DNA from: Halocynthiibacter sp. SDUM655004
GTDB taxonomy: Bacteria > Pseudomonadota > Alphaproteobacteria > Rhodobacterales > Rhodobacteraceae
Assembly (NCBI RefSeq): GCF_026015885.1
Contig: NZ_JAPDUG010000001.1
Coordinates: forward strand, 248,001 to 312,000
Reading direction: 5' to 3'
DNA length: 64,000 bases
A program made the position numbers and the translations under genes. The notes under the pieces were generated by a model, which ran no database searches, had not been told where the DNA came from, and worked only from the letters and a program-made list of their open reading frames with translations. This document shows positions 43,922 through 53,764 of this stretch, piece by piece. Every line of letters starts with the position of its first letter. Position 1 is the stretch's first letter.

Positions 43922-44452
43922 ATGGCCGAACGTGAATTTATTCCGGTGCGGATTGCTATCCTCACAGTGTCCGACAGCCGCAGTCTCGCCGAAGATCGCT
44001 CAGGCCAGACCCTTGTAGATCGGCTGGAAAAGGCAGGTCATGTTCTCGCAGATCGCAAGATTCTCCCCGATGAGCGCGAAGAGATTGCCGATCAATTGCG
44101 CGCATGGTGTGCCGATCCGGCGGTAGATGTGGTAATATCAACTGGCGGTACAGGTCTTACAGGGCGCGATGTTACCGTTGAGGCGCATCACGACGTGTAT
44201 GAGAAAACGATGGATGCCTTCGGAACAGTGTTCACGATTGTCTCGATGAACAAGATTGGCACCTCCGCCGTTCAGAGCCGTGCAACCGGCGGCGTAGCGC
44301 AGGGCACCTATCTCTTTGCTCTTCCCGGAAGTCCCGGGGCTTGCAAGGATGCATGGGATGAAATTTTGGTCAAACAGCTCGATTACCGGCACATGCCATG
44401 TAATTTCGTCGAAATTTTTCCGCGTTTGACCGAAAAAATGAGACGGAAATAG
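43922..44452 (+). CDS. moaB: Molybdenum cofactor biosynthesis protein B
   Basis: 176 aa, GGGAGG before the ATG. MoaB/Mog fold with ILTVSDSRSLAEDRSGQTL, VVISTGGTGLTGRDVTVEA and LFALPGSPGACKDAWDEIL. Known: binds molybdopterin; in some bacteria it carries out the adenylyl transfer step. Separate from the moaD-moaE and mobA/moeA loci. Confidence 0.95.
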   Translation: MAEREFIPVRIAILTVSDSRSLAEDRSGQTLVDRLEKAGHVLADRKILPDEREEIADQLRAWCADPAVDVVISTGGTGLTGRDVTVEAHHDVYEKTMDAFGTVFTIVSMNKIGTSAVQSRATGGVAQGTYLFALPGSPGACKDAWDEILVKQLDYRHMPCNFVEIFPRLTEKMRRK

Positions 44453-44517
44453 CGTTTCGGTTCGTATATACCAATAAGCGCCCAATGAACGGCGTGGTCA
44501 TATGACAATAAAATGAC

Positions 44518-44537
44518 GCGTAATCAATGCATTACGC
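44518..44537. promoter_or_regulatory. Inverted repeat upstream of the RND efflux operon
   Basis: GCGTAAT (44518-44524) and ATTACGC (44531-44537), perfect arms around CAATGC, ending 18 bases before the adaptor start codon and its AAGGAG site. Placement suits a repressor operator. No regulator gene lies next to the operon. Confidence 0.4.
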
Positions 44538-44555
44538 AATCAAGGAGTTCAACGG

Positions 44556-46040
44556 ATGCGATTTCTGGGCCGTAGTCTGACGGGTGTTTTCCTGCTGGCG
44601 GTAACACTGGGGCTTCTTGCATGGGGCGGAAATACCGTGGTTTCGGCATTTCAAAGCCGAAACGCACAGAGTGAAGCCCAGAGACCTGCGCGCGAGCGTG
44701 TCTTTTCCGCAAATGTTGTTGACCTCGTGGCCGCAGATCATACGCCGGTGTTCACCGCTTACGGCGAAGTGCGTAGCCGCCGAACGCTCGATTTGCGGGC
44801 ATCTTCTGCGGGGCGAGTTGTATTCGTTGATCCAGCCTTTGAAGAAGGCGGGCGCGTTACGGCAGGGCAGTTGCTACTGCGCATTGACCCTGCGGATGCA
44901 GAAGACGAGCTGCGGCGTGTAGAAGCCGATATCAGCGAGGCAGAGGCAGAAATTCGTGCCGCGGAACTCGCGCTGACTTTGGCCAAAGATGATCTGAATG
45001 CAGCCATAGATCAGGCCGACCTGCGCGAAGTTGCATACAAAAGACAGACCGATTTGAAAGAACGCGGTGTGGGCACCGACGCCGCAGTTGAAACCGCCGC
45101 ACTTGCCGCCGCCTCTGCGCGTCAGGCAGTTGTGTCCCGCCGTCAGGCGCTCGCGCAGGCCGAAGTACGTGTTGAAACTGCGAATGCGGCGCTCGCTCGT
45201 CATGCAATCACATTGACCGAGGCCGAACGGCGGTTGGAAGAAACCGAAATCCGTGCTGGCTTTGACGGAACACTTTCGGGCGTTTCCGTTGTTGAAGGCG
45301 GTATCGTGACCGCCAATGAACAGGTCGCGCAACTTATCGATCCGAAATCTCTTGAAGTCGCGTTCCGAGTCTCGACAAGTGAATATGCCCGCCTGCTTGA
45401 TGGCGAAGGCAACCTTGTCGGCGCGCCGGTTTTTGTTGGGCTGGATGTGCTTGGCCTTGACCTTCAGACCGAGGGGAAAATTACGCGTGAAAGCGGAGCG
45501 GTTCAGACCGGTCAAAGCGGCCGTGTTCTGTATGCTGAAATGGCCGATCACAGCGGCTTCCGCCCAGGTGATTTTGTCGAGGTTAAGATTGATGAGCCGG
45601 AGCTTAAGAACGTTGCGCGCGTGCCGTCTTTGGCGTTGAACGCAAGCGGCGAAGTGCTCGTTTTAGGGCCGGAAGACCGGCTGCAGTCTGTTTCTGTAGA
45701 GGTGTTAAGGCGTCAGGATGATGAAGTCCTGATCCGTGCCGATGGCCACTATGGCGAACAAATTGTGGCGGAACGGTCTCCATTGCTTGGCGCGGGCATC
45801 AAGGTGCGCCCACTGGTGGCTGGTCAGGAGCAGAGCGCCGAAGGTACGAACGCCGAGGGAGCGCCGCCAGCCGCCGAGATGGTGACCCTGACAGATGAGC
45901 GGCGCGCAGCACTTGTCGCCTTTGTCGAGAGTAACCAACGTATGCCGCAGGAAGCACGCGAGCGTATTCTCGGGCAACTTGCGCAGCCTGAAGTTCCAGT
46001 GAACGTCGTTGATCGGCTTGAGCAGCGGATGGGAGGCTAA
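44556..46040 (+). CDS. RND efflux periplasmic adaptor (membrane fusion protein)
   Basis: 494 aa. N-terminal signal/anchor (LTGVFLLAVTLGLLAWGG), lipoyl halves (SRRTLDLRASSAGRVVFVDP and GTLSGVSVVEGGIVTANEQ) flanking a long alpha-hairpin (about 120-215, heptads rich in Ala/Glu), then beta-barrel and membrane-proximal domains. The C-terminal ~70 residues (from about 425) are an added Ala/Glu-rich segment not usual in AcrA-type adaptors. Two bases before the permease gene; no outer-membrane factor in the operon. Confidence 0.93.
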   Translation: MRFLGRSLTGVFLLAVTLGLLAWGGNTVVSAFQSRNAQSEAQRPARERVFSANVVDLVAADHTPVFTAYGEVRSRRTLDLRASSAGRVVFVDPAFEEGGRVTAGQLLLRIDPADAEDELRRVEADISEAEAEIRAAELALTLAKDDLNAAIDQADLREVAYKRQTDLKERGVGTDAAVETAALAAASARQAVVSRRQALAQAEVRVETANAALARHAITLTEAERRLEETEIRAGFDGTLSGVSVVEGGIVTANEQVAQLIDPKSLEVAFRVSTSEYARLLDGEGNLVGAPVFVGLDVLGLDLQTEGKITRESGAVQTGQSGRVLYAEMADHSGFRPGDFVEVKIDEPELKNVARVPSLALNASGEVLVLGPEDRLQSVSVEVLRRQDDEVLIRADGHYGEQIVAERSPLLGAGIKVRPLVAGQEQSAEGTNAEGAPPAAEMVTLTDERRAALVAFVESNQRMPQEARERILGQLAQPEVPVNVVDRLEQRMGG

Positions 46041-46042
46041 CC

Positions 46043-49000
46043 ATGCGCAATACCAACAAAATGGCGGGCGGAATCCTCTCGTATTTCACACGCCACGCAA
46101 CCGCTGCGAACCTCTTGCTTGTGGTCCTTATCGTTGCGGGTCTTGCGGCGGTTCCAAACATGCGCGCGCAGTTTTTCCCCGATGTTGTTATCGACTCGGT
46201 TTCCGTTTCGGTCGATTGGGAAGGCGCAGGCGCGGAGGACGTGGATACTGCTATTGTCCAGCTTTTGGAGCCAGCTTTGCTTGGTGTCGAAGGCGTTGAA
46301 TCTTCCTATTCCACATCACGCGAAGGCTCCGCGCAGATAAGCCTCGATTTCGAAGATGGCTGGGATATGTCGCGCGCGGCGGATGAGGTTCAGGCGGCCG
46401 TTGATTCCGTGTCTAACCTGCCTGAAGACGCTGAAGATCCGAACGTCCGCCGCGGTGCTTGGCGGGATCGTGTTACCGATGTCGTGATCGAAGGGCCTGT
46501 GGATGTCGAGCAGCTCGGTCGGCTCGCCGACGAGTTTGTTACGCGGTTGTTTTCCGTTGGTGTGACCCGCACAACGCTGCGAGGGTTCGCTGCGCCTGAG
46601 ACAATTGTAGAGGTGCCGTCAACGTCGCTTATCAAGAATGATGTCTCGATGCAGGCGATCGCGACAGCGATTGCAGCCGAAGTTGATGCTGATCCAGCAG
46701 GGGATGTTGAAGGCGCAAACGCGCGCGTCAGAACGGGCGTCGCCAAGCGAAGCGCAGAAGAAATTGCCGATATTATCCTTCGCAGTGAGCCCGACGGAAC
46801 ACAGCTCCGCATCGGTGATGTTGCCTCGGTGACGCAGCAAGGCATCGACAGCGATCGCGCCTATTTTGTCGGAGAGAACCCAGCGATCTCCATTCGGATT
46901 GACCGCTCCGCAAGCGGGGATGCGATTGCGATTCAGCAGCAGGTTGAGGATGTCGCGGAAGAAATGCGCATCTCCTTGCCGAAGGACGTAAACATAACCC
47001 TAATTCGTACCCGTGCAGAGGCGATTACGGGCCGTCTTGCCCTATTGCTTGATAACGGCCTCATGGGGTTGGGGCTTGTTGTGATGCTGTTGTTCCTGTT
47101 TCTCAATGCACGTATTGCGCTTTGGGTTGCCGCGGGGATTCCGGTTGCGATGTTGGCTGCGATATCGCTGATGTATGCGGCGGGGCTCACGTTCAATATG
47201 ATCTCGTTGTTTGCATTGATAATCACGCTTGGCATTGTGGTGGATGACGCGATTGTTGTTGGCGAACATGCCGATTTCCGTGCGCGTCGATTGGGCGAAA
47301 GCCCGTTGGTCGCTGCCGAGAACGCGGCTATTCGTATGGCGCCGCCCGTATTCTCCGCAACGGTTACAACCGTCATCGCGTTCTTTGGGCTCGTTGCAAT
47401 TGGTGGTCGATTTGGCAGCTTGATCGCCGACATACCCTTTACTGTGATTGTGGTGTTGATTGCGTCACTTGTTGAATGTTTCCTTATCCTGCCAAACCAC
47501 ATGGCTCACGCGCTCCGCCACGCAGGTAAAAACAACTGGTACGACTGGCCCAATCGCGTGGTGAACCGTGGCTTTAGCTGGTTCCGTGACAACATATTCC
47601 GCCGATTCATGAGGCTCGTTGTCGTCGCGCGTTATCCGGTGATTGCAATGACGGTTGTGCTGTTGTCGATTCAGGCGGCGCATTTCATCAATGGCGACGT
47701 GCAGTGGCGTTTCTTTAACGCGCCGGAGCAGAGTTCTGTCTCGGGCAACTTCGCCATGGTCAACGGCGCGACGCGCGAAGATACGTTTGCGATGATGCAG
47801 GAGATGCAGCGCGCCGCAACGGATCTTGGTGCGCGTTATGAAGAAGAGTACGGCACCAATCCTATCGTCTACACCCTTGCTGAAATTGGCGGGAATACGG
47901 GGCGAGGCCTGTCGGGCGTGGACACGAAAGATAGCGATCTACTTGGCTCCATTGCGATTGAGTTGATAGATTCCGATTACCGCCCCTATAGCGCCTTTGC
48001 CTTTGTGGCCGCGCTTCAAGAAGAAGTGCGCCAACACCCGCTCGCCGAGGTTGTCAGCTTCCGTGGCTGGCGGTCTGGCCCCGGTGGGGATTCGCTTGAT
48101 GTGCAGTTTTACGGCGCGGAAGCGCCAACGTTGAAAGCAACTGCAGAGGCGCTCAAAACCGCGCTGACGCAATTTCCAGAAGTCTCGGCCGTTGAGGATA
48201 GTCTGTCTTATGACAAGGAGGAGATGATCCTTGAACTCACCCCGCAGGGTCAGGCTATGGGCTTCTCGATTGATACACTTGGCCGCGTGCTGCGTGATCG
48301 GCTCAACGGGATTGAAGCCGCCACCTATCCAGACGGGCCGCGCAGCGCGAAAATCCGAGTTGAATTGCCAGAAGGCGAACTTTCAGCCGACTTCCTAGAA
48401 CGCTCCTACATGAGAAGCGAAACGGGGGATTACCTAAAGCTTGCCGACATCGTTCGTGTCGATCAGCAGAGCGGATTTTCCACCGTTCGCCGAGAGAATG
48501 GCATACGGGTTGTTTCGGTAACGGGTGATATTTCCGAAGACGATCCCGACCGCGCCAGCGCGATCATGACACAGCTTGAAGAAGAGATCCTTCCGGAGTT
48601 GGAAAGCGAGTTTGGCGTCGGTTGGCGGCTTGCAGGATTGGCTGAGCAAGAACAGGAATTCCTGACCGATGCGCTTGTTGGTTTCGTGATGTGTCTAACC
48701 GGTATTTACCTCACATTGGCTTGGGTCTTTAGCAGTTGGACGCGGCCAATTGTTGTGATGGCCATTATTCCCTTCGGCCTTGTCGGGACGATTTACGGCC
48801 ATCTTGTATGGGAAGTGCCGCTCTCTATGTTCTCTGTTGTCGGGCTGATCGGCATGACGGGTATCATTATCAACGACTCGATTGTTTTGATCACGACAAT
48901 TGACGAATACGCCGAAGAGCGTGGCTTGTTCCCCGCTATCATTGATGGCGTGGCTGACCGTTTGCGTCCTGTTATGCTTACAACGCTGACAACGGTGCTT

Positions 49001-49465
49001 GGCCTCGCGCCTCTGTTGTTTGAATCCTCAAGTCAGGCGCAGTTCCTGAAGCCAACGGTTGTAACGCTTGTTTACGGACTTGGGTTCGGGATGGTATTGG
49101 TGTTGCTTGTTGTGCCCTCGCTTATCGCAATTCAGAGTGATTTCTCGGGACGGATTGCCTCGGCGCGCCGTGCATTCCGTTTCCCTGAGGGCGGGCGACT
49201 TGTGTCGTTTGTATCGACAGCGGTGGCGCTGTTCGCGTTGCTTGCATTTGCAGTAACAATGGGCGTTTCGATTGTTACCGGAGAATTCGCAGGGGTCTTG
49301 TTGGCGCTCATGCCGGGATTGGCCAATGCGCCGTTGATCGCAACAAGTTTCGCGCTTTTTGTCGGTCTGACGCTTTTGGCAACACTCATCGGCTTCTTCA
49401 TCGGCGCGGTTCTGTTTGGCCGAAGCGAACCGCGAAGCGTTCAGGACTCTCCGACGCAGCCTTGA
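46043..49465 (+). CDS. RND-family efflux permease
   Basis: 1140 aa, about 100 longer than usual. Twelve core helices with two large periplasmic loops; the TM4 proton-relay region reads FALIITLGIVVDDAIVVGEHAD, with paired Asp residues, and the second half has SVVGLIGMTGIIINDSIVLITT. The C-terminal extension (about 1035-1130) adds two hydrophobic segments (LVSFVSTAVALFALLAFAV; LIATSFALFVGLTLLATLIG). Exports drugs, metals or lipids by family; substrate unknown. Its end overlaps the convergent DsbD-alpha gene by 25 bases. Confidence 0.95.
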   Translation: MRNTNKMAGGILSYFTRHATAANLLLVVLIVAGLAAVPNMRAQFFPDVVIDSVSVSVDWEGAGAEDVDTAIVQLLEPALLGVEGVESSYSTSREGSAQISLDFEDGWDMSRAADEVQAAVDSVSNLPEDAEDPNVRRGAWRDRVTDVVIEGPVDVEQLGRLADEFVTRLFSVGVTRTTLRGFAAPETIVEVPSTSLIKNDVSMQAIATAIAAEVDADPAGDVEGANARVRTGVAKRSAEEIADIILRSEPDGTQLRIGDVASVTQQGIDSDRAYFVGENPAISIRIDRSASGDAIAIQQQVEDVAEEMRISLPKDVNITLIRTRAEAITGRLALLLDNGLMGLGLVVMLLFLFLNARIALWVAAGIPVAMLAAISLMYAAGLTFNMISLFALIITLGIVVDDAIVVGEHADFRARRLGESPLVAAENAAIRMAPPVFSATVTTVIAFFGLVAIGGRFGSLIADIPFTVIVVLIASLVECFLILPNHMAHALRHAGKNNWYDWPNRVVNRGFSWFRDNIFRRFMRLVVVARYPVIAMTVVLLSIQAAHFINGDVQWRFFNAPEQSSVSGNFAMVNGATREDTFAMMQEMQRAATDLGARYEEEYGTNPIVYTLAEIGGNTGRGLSGVDTKDSDLLGSIAIELIDSDYRPYSAFAFVAALQEEVRQHPLAEVVSFRGWRSGPGGDSLDVQFYGAEAPTLKATAEALKTALTQFPEVSAVEDSLSYDKEEMILELTPQGQAMGFSIDTLGRVLRDRLNGIEAATYPDGPRSAKIRVELPEGELSADFLERSYMRSETGDYLKLADIVRVDQQSGFSTVRRENGIRVVSVTGDISEDDPDRASAIMTQLEEEILPELESEFGVGWRLAGLAEQEQEFLTDALVGFVMCLTGIYLTLAWVFSSWTRPIVVMAIIPFGLVGTIYGHLVWEVPLSMFSVVGLIGMTGIIINDSIVLITTIDEYAEERGLFPAIIDGVADRLRPVMLTTLTTVLGLAPLLFESSSQAQFLKPTVVTLVYGLGFGMVLVLLVVPSLIAIQSDFSGRIASARRAFRFPEGGRLVSFVSTAVALFALLAFAVTMGVSIVTGEFAGVLLALMPGLANAPLIATSFALFVGLTLLATLIGFFIGAVLFGRSEPRSVQDSPTQP

Positions 49466-50283
49466 ATGTCGATTACTTCCCGCGTGCCAAGAAGAGTGAT
49501 CCTTACGTCTTGCCGTTGAATGGAAACGGGGCTGCCGGTCTCACTTTCAATCTCTGCAACAGCGTGGACGGTTTGGCCCTTCTGGGCGGTACTTGTGGGG
49601 CCGACCCAAAAGGATTGATCCGCGTGCTCAATAACCGCATGAACCTTACCGATGTCTTGGTTCATTTTAGTTGTTGTGTTGATGGAAATGCCGTTCTCTG
49701 TTGGCGAAATTCCACATTTTGTCGCTGATAATCCGGCCTGCCGCGCGCTTTTGGGCAAGTCCTTTAGCGCTGCGTTGATCTCTGCTGATTTTCGCGTGTT
49801 TTCTGGCTTCAATGGTTGCGAGATATCGAACTGCACCGGAACGCAAATGTCCTTGCAAACGCCAAGCTCGATAGTTCCTGCCAACTCTGCGGCTTGGCCT
49901 TTGTTGGTTGGCACTACAATGATCGGTAAAACCACGCGGTCGCGGTACACAAAAGATGTCAGGCCGTATTTCTCATCGATTTCCGGACGGGGCCATACGA
50001 TAGAGGCGCCGCCTACATTTTTGCTCGCGGTCCAGTCGTATTCCATCGGAATGCCGGAATCCCCGGGAATTCGCCAATATGTAACCCACCCGGGCGCTAG
50101 ATCGACCTTGAGGGCAGTAACATAAGTGCCGTCGGTATTCTTCCAGCCCGAGAGCGTACTGACTTTAATCACCTTGTCCGCGTCAAACCCACCCGCAATC
50201 GCAGGAGCGCTAATAAGCAGCGCGAGACACGTGTTTTTGAGCGTGCGCAAGGCAGAATTGGTGCGATTTCTGGGGTGTTTCAT
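49441..50283 (-). CDS. DsbD alpha-domain-like periplasmic protein
   Basis: 280 aa from the ATG at 50283, which has AAGGAG upstream. Signal peptide (TLKNTCLALLISAPAIAGG), then an immunoglobulin-like DsbD N-terminal domain with GWVTYWRIPGDSGIPMEYDW and the cysteine pair in LGVCKDICVPVQFDIS. The membrane and thioredoxin domains of full DsbD are absent, so it is a stand-alone alpha domain. Likely passes electrons to periplasmic thiols, e.g. in cytochrome c maturation (inference). Last cysteine near the C terminus (IQGCVGES). Confidence 0.88.
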   Translation of the reverse strand: MKHPRNRTNSALRTLKNTCLALLISAPAIAGGFDADKVIKVSTLSGWKNTDGTYVTALKVDLAPGWVTYWRIPGDSGIPMEYDWTASKNVGGASIVWPRPEIDEKYGLTSFVYRDRVVLPIIVVPTNKGQAAELAGTIELGVCKDICVPVQFDISQPLKPENTRKSAEINAALKDLPKSARQAGLSATKCGISPTENGISINTTTKMNQDIGKVHAVIEHADQSFWVGPTSTAQKGQTVHAVAEIESETGSPVSIQRQDVRITLLGTREVIDIQGCVGES

Positions 50284-50410
50284 AGTGTTGCTCCTTGAGC
50301 CGAACAATAGAGATCAGCTTTGAAATAGGAAGTCACAATGCGATGAAGTGCTTGTGAAACAGAGTGGATCGCCTCTTGAAAACTTAAGCCATTGAGCGCA
50401 CCATGACCCC

Positions 50411-50980
50411 ATGGACATTGAAGACCATAGCCTTTGTGGAAAGCTTCTCATCGCCATGCCTGGCATGGGGGACACAAGGTTTGACCATAGCGTAATCTAT
50501 CTTTGCGCCCATTCTGACGAAGGGTCGATGGGGTTGATCGTCAATAAACCCTCCCTTGATATCAAGATCGACACGCTGCTTGAGCAACTCGATATTCCAA
50601 AAGGGGAGCAGAGCTCTGATATTCGCGTACACTTTGGCGGCCCTGTCGAACATGGGCGCGGATTCGTGCTGCATTCGCGTGATTATGATGCCGGAGATTC
50701 CACGCTTCATGTGGATGATAGCTTTGGAATGACCGCAACGATCAGCATTCTTGAGGACATCGCCCAAGGACAGGGACCAAGAAATGCAATTCTTGCACTG
50801 GGTTATGCGGGGTGGGGTGCTGGGCAGCTTGAAGGTGAGATTCTAGCAAACGGATGGCTCACAGCCGATGCAGAGCCGGAATTGGTTTTTAATATGGAGA
50901 ACGATGAAAAGTGGAGCGCCGCCCTTGAAACGCTTGGGGTAAGCCCGCTTGTTTTGTCTTCTACGTCCGGTAATGCCTAA
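50411..50980 (+). CDS. YqgE/AlgH family protein
   Basis: 189 aa. Family signatures GKLLIAMPGMGDTRFDHSVIY, GSMGLIVNKPS, FGGPVEHGRGFVLH and ALGYAGWGAGQLEGEI are all present. Function poorly known (AlgH was linked to alginate regulation). The stop overlaps the convergent tsaC-type stop by four bases. The divergent gap 50284-50410 holds no recognised site. Confidence 0.93.
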   Translation: MDIEDHSLCGKLLIAMPGMGDTRFDHSVIYLCAHSDEGSMGLIVNKPSLDIKIDTLLEQLDIPKGEQSSDIRVHFGGPVEHGRGFVLHSRDYDAGDSTLHVDDSFGMTATISILEDIAQGQGPRNAILALGYAGWGAGQLEGEILANGWLTADAEPELVFNMENDEKWSAALETLGVSPLVLSSTSGNA

Positions 50981-51930
50981 TACTTGACACGCGGCGCGGC
51001 GGCGCGACGAAGTCTGTCGTTAATGGCTTGGCCGAGGCCGTGTTCGGGGATCGGCGCAAAAGCAATCTTCTCGGCTTCCATTGCGTTCGCTTGGTGCAAT
51101 ATCTCAAACAGATTTGTTGCCGCCTCATGGAGGTCACCAGAAGCAGAAAGTGTGAGATCTGAGCCTTCACAGGGGCCAAACCCAACATAAATTTCGCCGT
51201 CTCGCTTCTTGTCGGCGTTAAGGCGAACCGGTGCGTTCGGCGCATAATGGCTGCTCAACTGGCCGGGTGCTGTTATTTCCCCGTTGGCGGCTGGTTCGGC
51301 CAGTGGTGCTCCAAGACATGCTTCAACCGCTTCGCGCGGCAACCCGCCGGGGCGCAGGAGCGTTGGGGCGTCGATACAGCCGATGATCGTACTTTCCAGA
51401 CCGATCTCGCAGGGGCCACCGTCAAGGACGGCTTCAATCTCGCCGCTTAACCCTGCAAGCACATGATCCGCCGAGGTCGGGCTGACTTTGCCAGAGGGGT
51501 TGGCCGAGGGGCCGGCAACGGGCCCGTCAAATGCCGCAAGCAATTCGTGAGATAGTTCAGAACCAGGAATGCGAATGCCGACGCTATCAAGCCCCGACGT
51601 GACCAGTGGAGAAAGGCCGGAATTTTCGCGCAAAGGAACAACTAGCGTTAACGGGCCGGGCCAAAAAGCCTGTGCGATCTGCTTGGCCGCACCGTTGAAC
51701 ACGCCATATCGTTCGGCAATTTCGAGATTGGCCACATGCACGATCAGCGGGTTAAATTGCGGGCGACCCTTAGCGGCAAAAATACGCGCCACAGCATCAG
51801 AGTTGCGGGCATCTGCGCCGAGGCCGTAAACCGTTTCGGTTGGAAACGCGCAAAGCCCGCCAGCGCGCAAGACATCAAGAGCCTTGGCAATGCCGTCTTG
51901 CATAGGATTTAGGCGTTCAGTTGTAAGCAT
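50977..51930 (-). CDS. L-threonylcarbamoyladenylate synthase (Sua5/YrdC type)
   Basis: 317 aa: YrdC domain (1-200) with FPTETVYGLGADA and the KxRxxxxPL loop AAKGRPQFNPLIVHV, followed by a C-terminal Sua5 domain (from about 215, PGQLSSHYAPNAPVRL). Makes threonylcarbamoyl-AMP for t6A37 in tRNAs reading ANN codons. The two-domain length marks the Sua5 rather than the short TsaC form. Divergent from the acyl-CoA dehydrogenase. Confidence 0.95.
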   Translation of the reverse strand: MLTTERLNPMQDGIAKALDVLRAGGLCAFPTETVYGLGADARNSDAVARIFAAKGRPQFNPLIVHVANLEIAERYGVFNGAAKQIAQAFWPGPLTLVVPLRENSGLSPLVTSGLDSVGIRIPGSELSHELLAAFDGPVAGPSANPSGKVSPTSADHVLAGLSGEIEAVLDGGPCEIGLESTIIGCIDAPTLLRPGGLPREAVEACLGAPLAEPAANGEITAPGQLSSHYAPNAPVRLNADKKRDGEIYVGFGPCEGSDLTLSASGDLHEAATNLFEILHQANAMEAEKIAFAPIPEHGLGQAINDRLRRAAAPRVKY

Positions 51931-52045
51931 GCGGTCTCTGACGTGGCGTTTCTATTGCTGGACACCTACGATTTAGTAGGCTCGCTTTTGAAAAAGAGAC
52001 ATAGCGACATGCCCTTGCTTTGCCAAGTCGCGGAACGGAGACCGA

Positions 52046-53764
52046 ATGACATACACAGCACCAACCAGAGAGATACAATTCATTCTTGATCATATCGTGG
52101 GGCTGGATCAGGTGCGCGAAACAGAGCGTTTTGCCGATGCAACCGCCGATGTTGTCGAAGCGATTCTCCAAGAGGCAGGCAAACTCAGCACCGAGGTTCT
52201 TGCGCCACTGAATCGCGTGGGAGACCTTGAGCCCGCAACATTGGAGAACGGTGTTGTGCGCTGTTCCACCGGTTTTGATAAAGGTTACGAAGCTATTGCA
52301 GAAGGCGGCTGGGTTGGCATGGCGGCCGATGCGGAATTTGGCGGCATGGCGCTGCCAATGACGGTTGCAACTGCGGTTAACGATATGCTGTCTGGATCGT
52401 GTTTGTCGTTGTCTCTCAACCCGTTGATGAGCATGGGGCAGATCGAGGCACTAGAGCATCATGCGAGCGATCACCTCAAGTCGGTTTACCTTCCCAAACT
52501 GATTTCGGGCGAGTGGAACGGAACAATGAACCTGACCGAGCCGCAGGCCGGATCGGACGTGGGCGCGTTGGCCTCGAAGGCCGTTGATAATGGCGATGGC
52601 ACCTATGCGATCACAGGCCAAAAGATATTTATCAGCTGGGCCGACAACGACTTTACTGCGAACACCTGTCACCTCGTGTTGGCGCGTTTGCCGGATGGTG
52701 CCAAAGGAACGAAGGGCATCAGCCTATTTATGGTGCCGAAATACATCCCAGATGAAGACGGAAACCCAGGCAAGGCCAACAGCCTTCGGGTTGTGTCGCT
52801 AGAGCATAAAATGGGCCTGCATGGCTCTCCGACCGCGGTCATGGAATATGATGGCGCGACCGGTTGGATCGTGGGCGAAGAACACGCGGGCATGAAGGCG
52901 ATGTTCACAATGATGAACAACGCGCGCCTCGGCGTTGGCGTTCAGGGTGTCGGAATTGCCGAAGCGGCGTATCAACATGCGCTGGCTTATGCGAACGAAC
53001 GCAAACAAGGCCGCTCGCCGATTGAAAACGGAACAGGCACCATCATCGATCATGCCGATGTGCGCCGGATGCTTGCAACGATGAAGGCCCAGACCTTTGC
53101 CGCACGATCAATCGCGCTCTACTGCGCTGTGTCGATTGATATGGCCACCGCGACAGGTTCGGCAGATTGGCAAGCACGCGCGGCTCTGCTGACGCCGATT
53201 GCCAAAGCTTTCGGCACAGATGTGGGCATTGATGTTGCAAACCTTGGCGTACAGGTTCACGGCGGCATGGGCTTCATTGAGGAAACCGGCGCGGCCCAAT
53301 TCGGGCGCGACGTGCGCGTGACGGCGATTTACGAAGGTACAAACGGCATTCAAGCGATGGACCTCGTTGCGCGCAAGATGATGGATGGCGGCGAGGCGGC
53401 ATTCCGGCTTCTTGAGGATGTGCAGAAGTACTCCGAGAAGGCGCGCAGCCAGTTCCCCGAGCTAACGGAAAGCGTTTGGAGCGCTGCGGAATCCCTGCGC
53501 GAAACAACGGAATGGTTGGTGGCGCAGGATGATCTTGCGGACCGGTTTGCGGGGGCGGTGCCTTATCTGCGTGCCTTCGCGCTTGTTCTTGGCGGGTTTG
53601 CGCATCTGAATGCTGCATCTGTTGAAGGTGGCGATGGCGCGCGGACACGACTTGCACAGTTCTTTGTGAAGCGTTTGCTGCCAGAGCACGCGGCTCTGTT
53701 GCAACACGTCCGAGAGGGCGCGTCAGACCTTTATGCAATAACGCCCGAGGACCTCGCGCTTTGA
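52046..53764 (+). CDS. Acyl-CoA dehydrogenase, DmdC-like
   Basis: 572 aa, the large form. Three-domain fold with FAD/substrate loops TMNLTEPQAGSDVGALASKA and FISWADNDF, the catalytic-region Glu in IYEGTNGIQAMDL (near residue 430), and a long C-terminal helical domain. Similar in length and motifs to DmdC (3-methylmercaptopropionyl-CoA dehydrogenase) of roseobacters, but sister family members act on other acyl-CoAs, so substrate is inferred. The MBL gene overlaps its stop (TTGA). Confidence 0.9.
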   Translation: MTYTAPTREIQFILDHIVGLDQVRETERFADATADVVEAILQEAGKLSTEVLAPLNRVGDLEPATLENGVVRCSTGFDKGYEAIAEGGWVGMAADAEFGGMALPMTVATAVNDMLSGSCLSLSLNPLMSMGQIEALEHHASDHLKSVYLPKLISGEWNGTMNLTEPQAGSDVGALASKAVDNGDGTYAITGQKIFISWADNDFTANTCHLVLARLPDGAKGTKGISLFMVPKYIPDEDGNPGKANSLRVVSLEHKMGLHGSPTAVMEYDGATGWIVGEEHAGMKAMFTMMNNARLGVGVQGVGIAEAAYQHALAYANERKQGRSPIENGTGTIIDHADVRRMLATMKAQTFAARSIALYCAVSIDMATATGSADWQARAALLTPIAKAFGTDVGIDVANLGVQVHGGMGFIEETGAAQFGRDVRVTAIYEGTNGIQAMDLVARKMMDGGEAAFRLLEDVQKYSEKARSQFPELTESVWSAAESLRETTEWLVAQDDLADRFAGAVPYLRAFALVLGGFAHLNAASVEGGDGARTRLAQFFVKRLLPEHAALLQHVREGASDLYAITPEDLAL

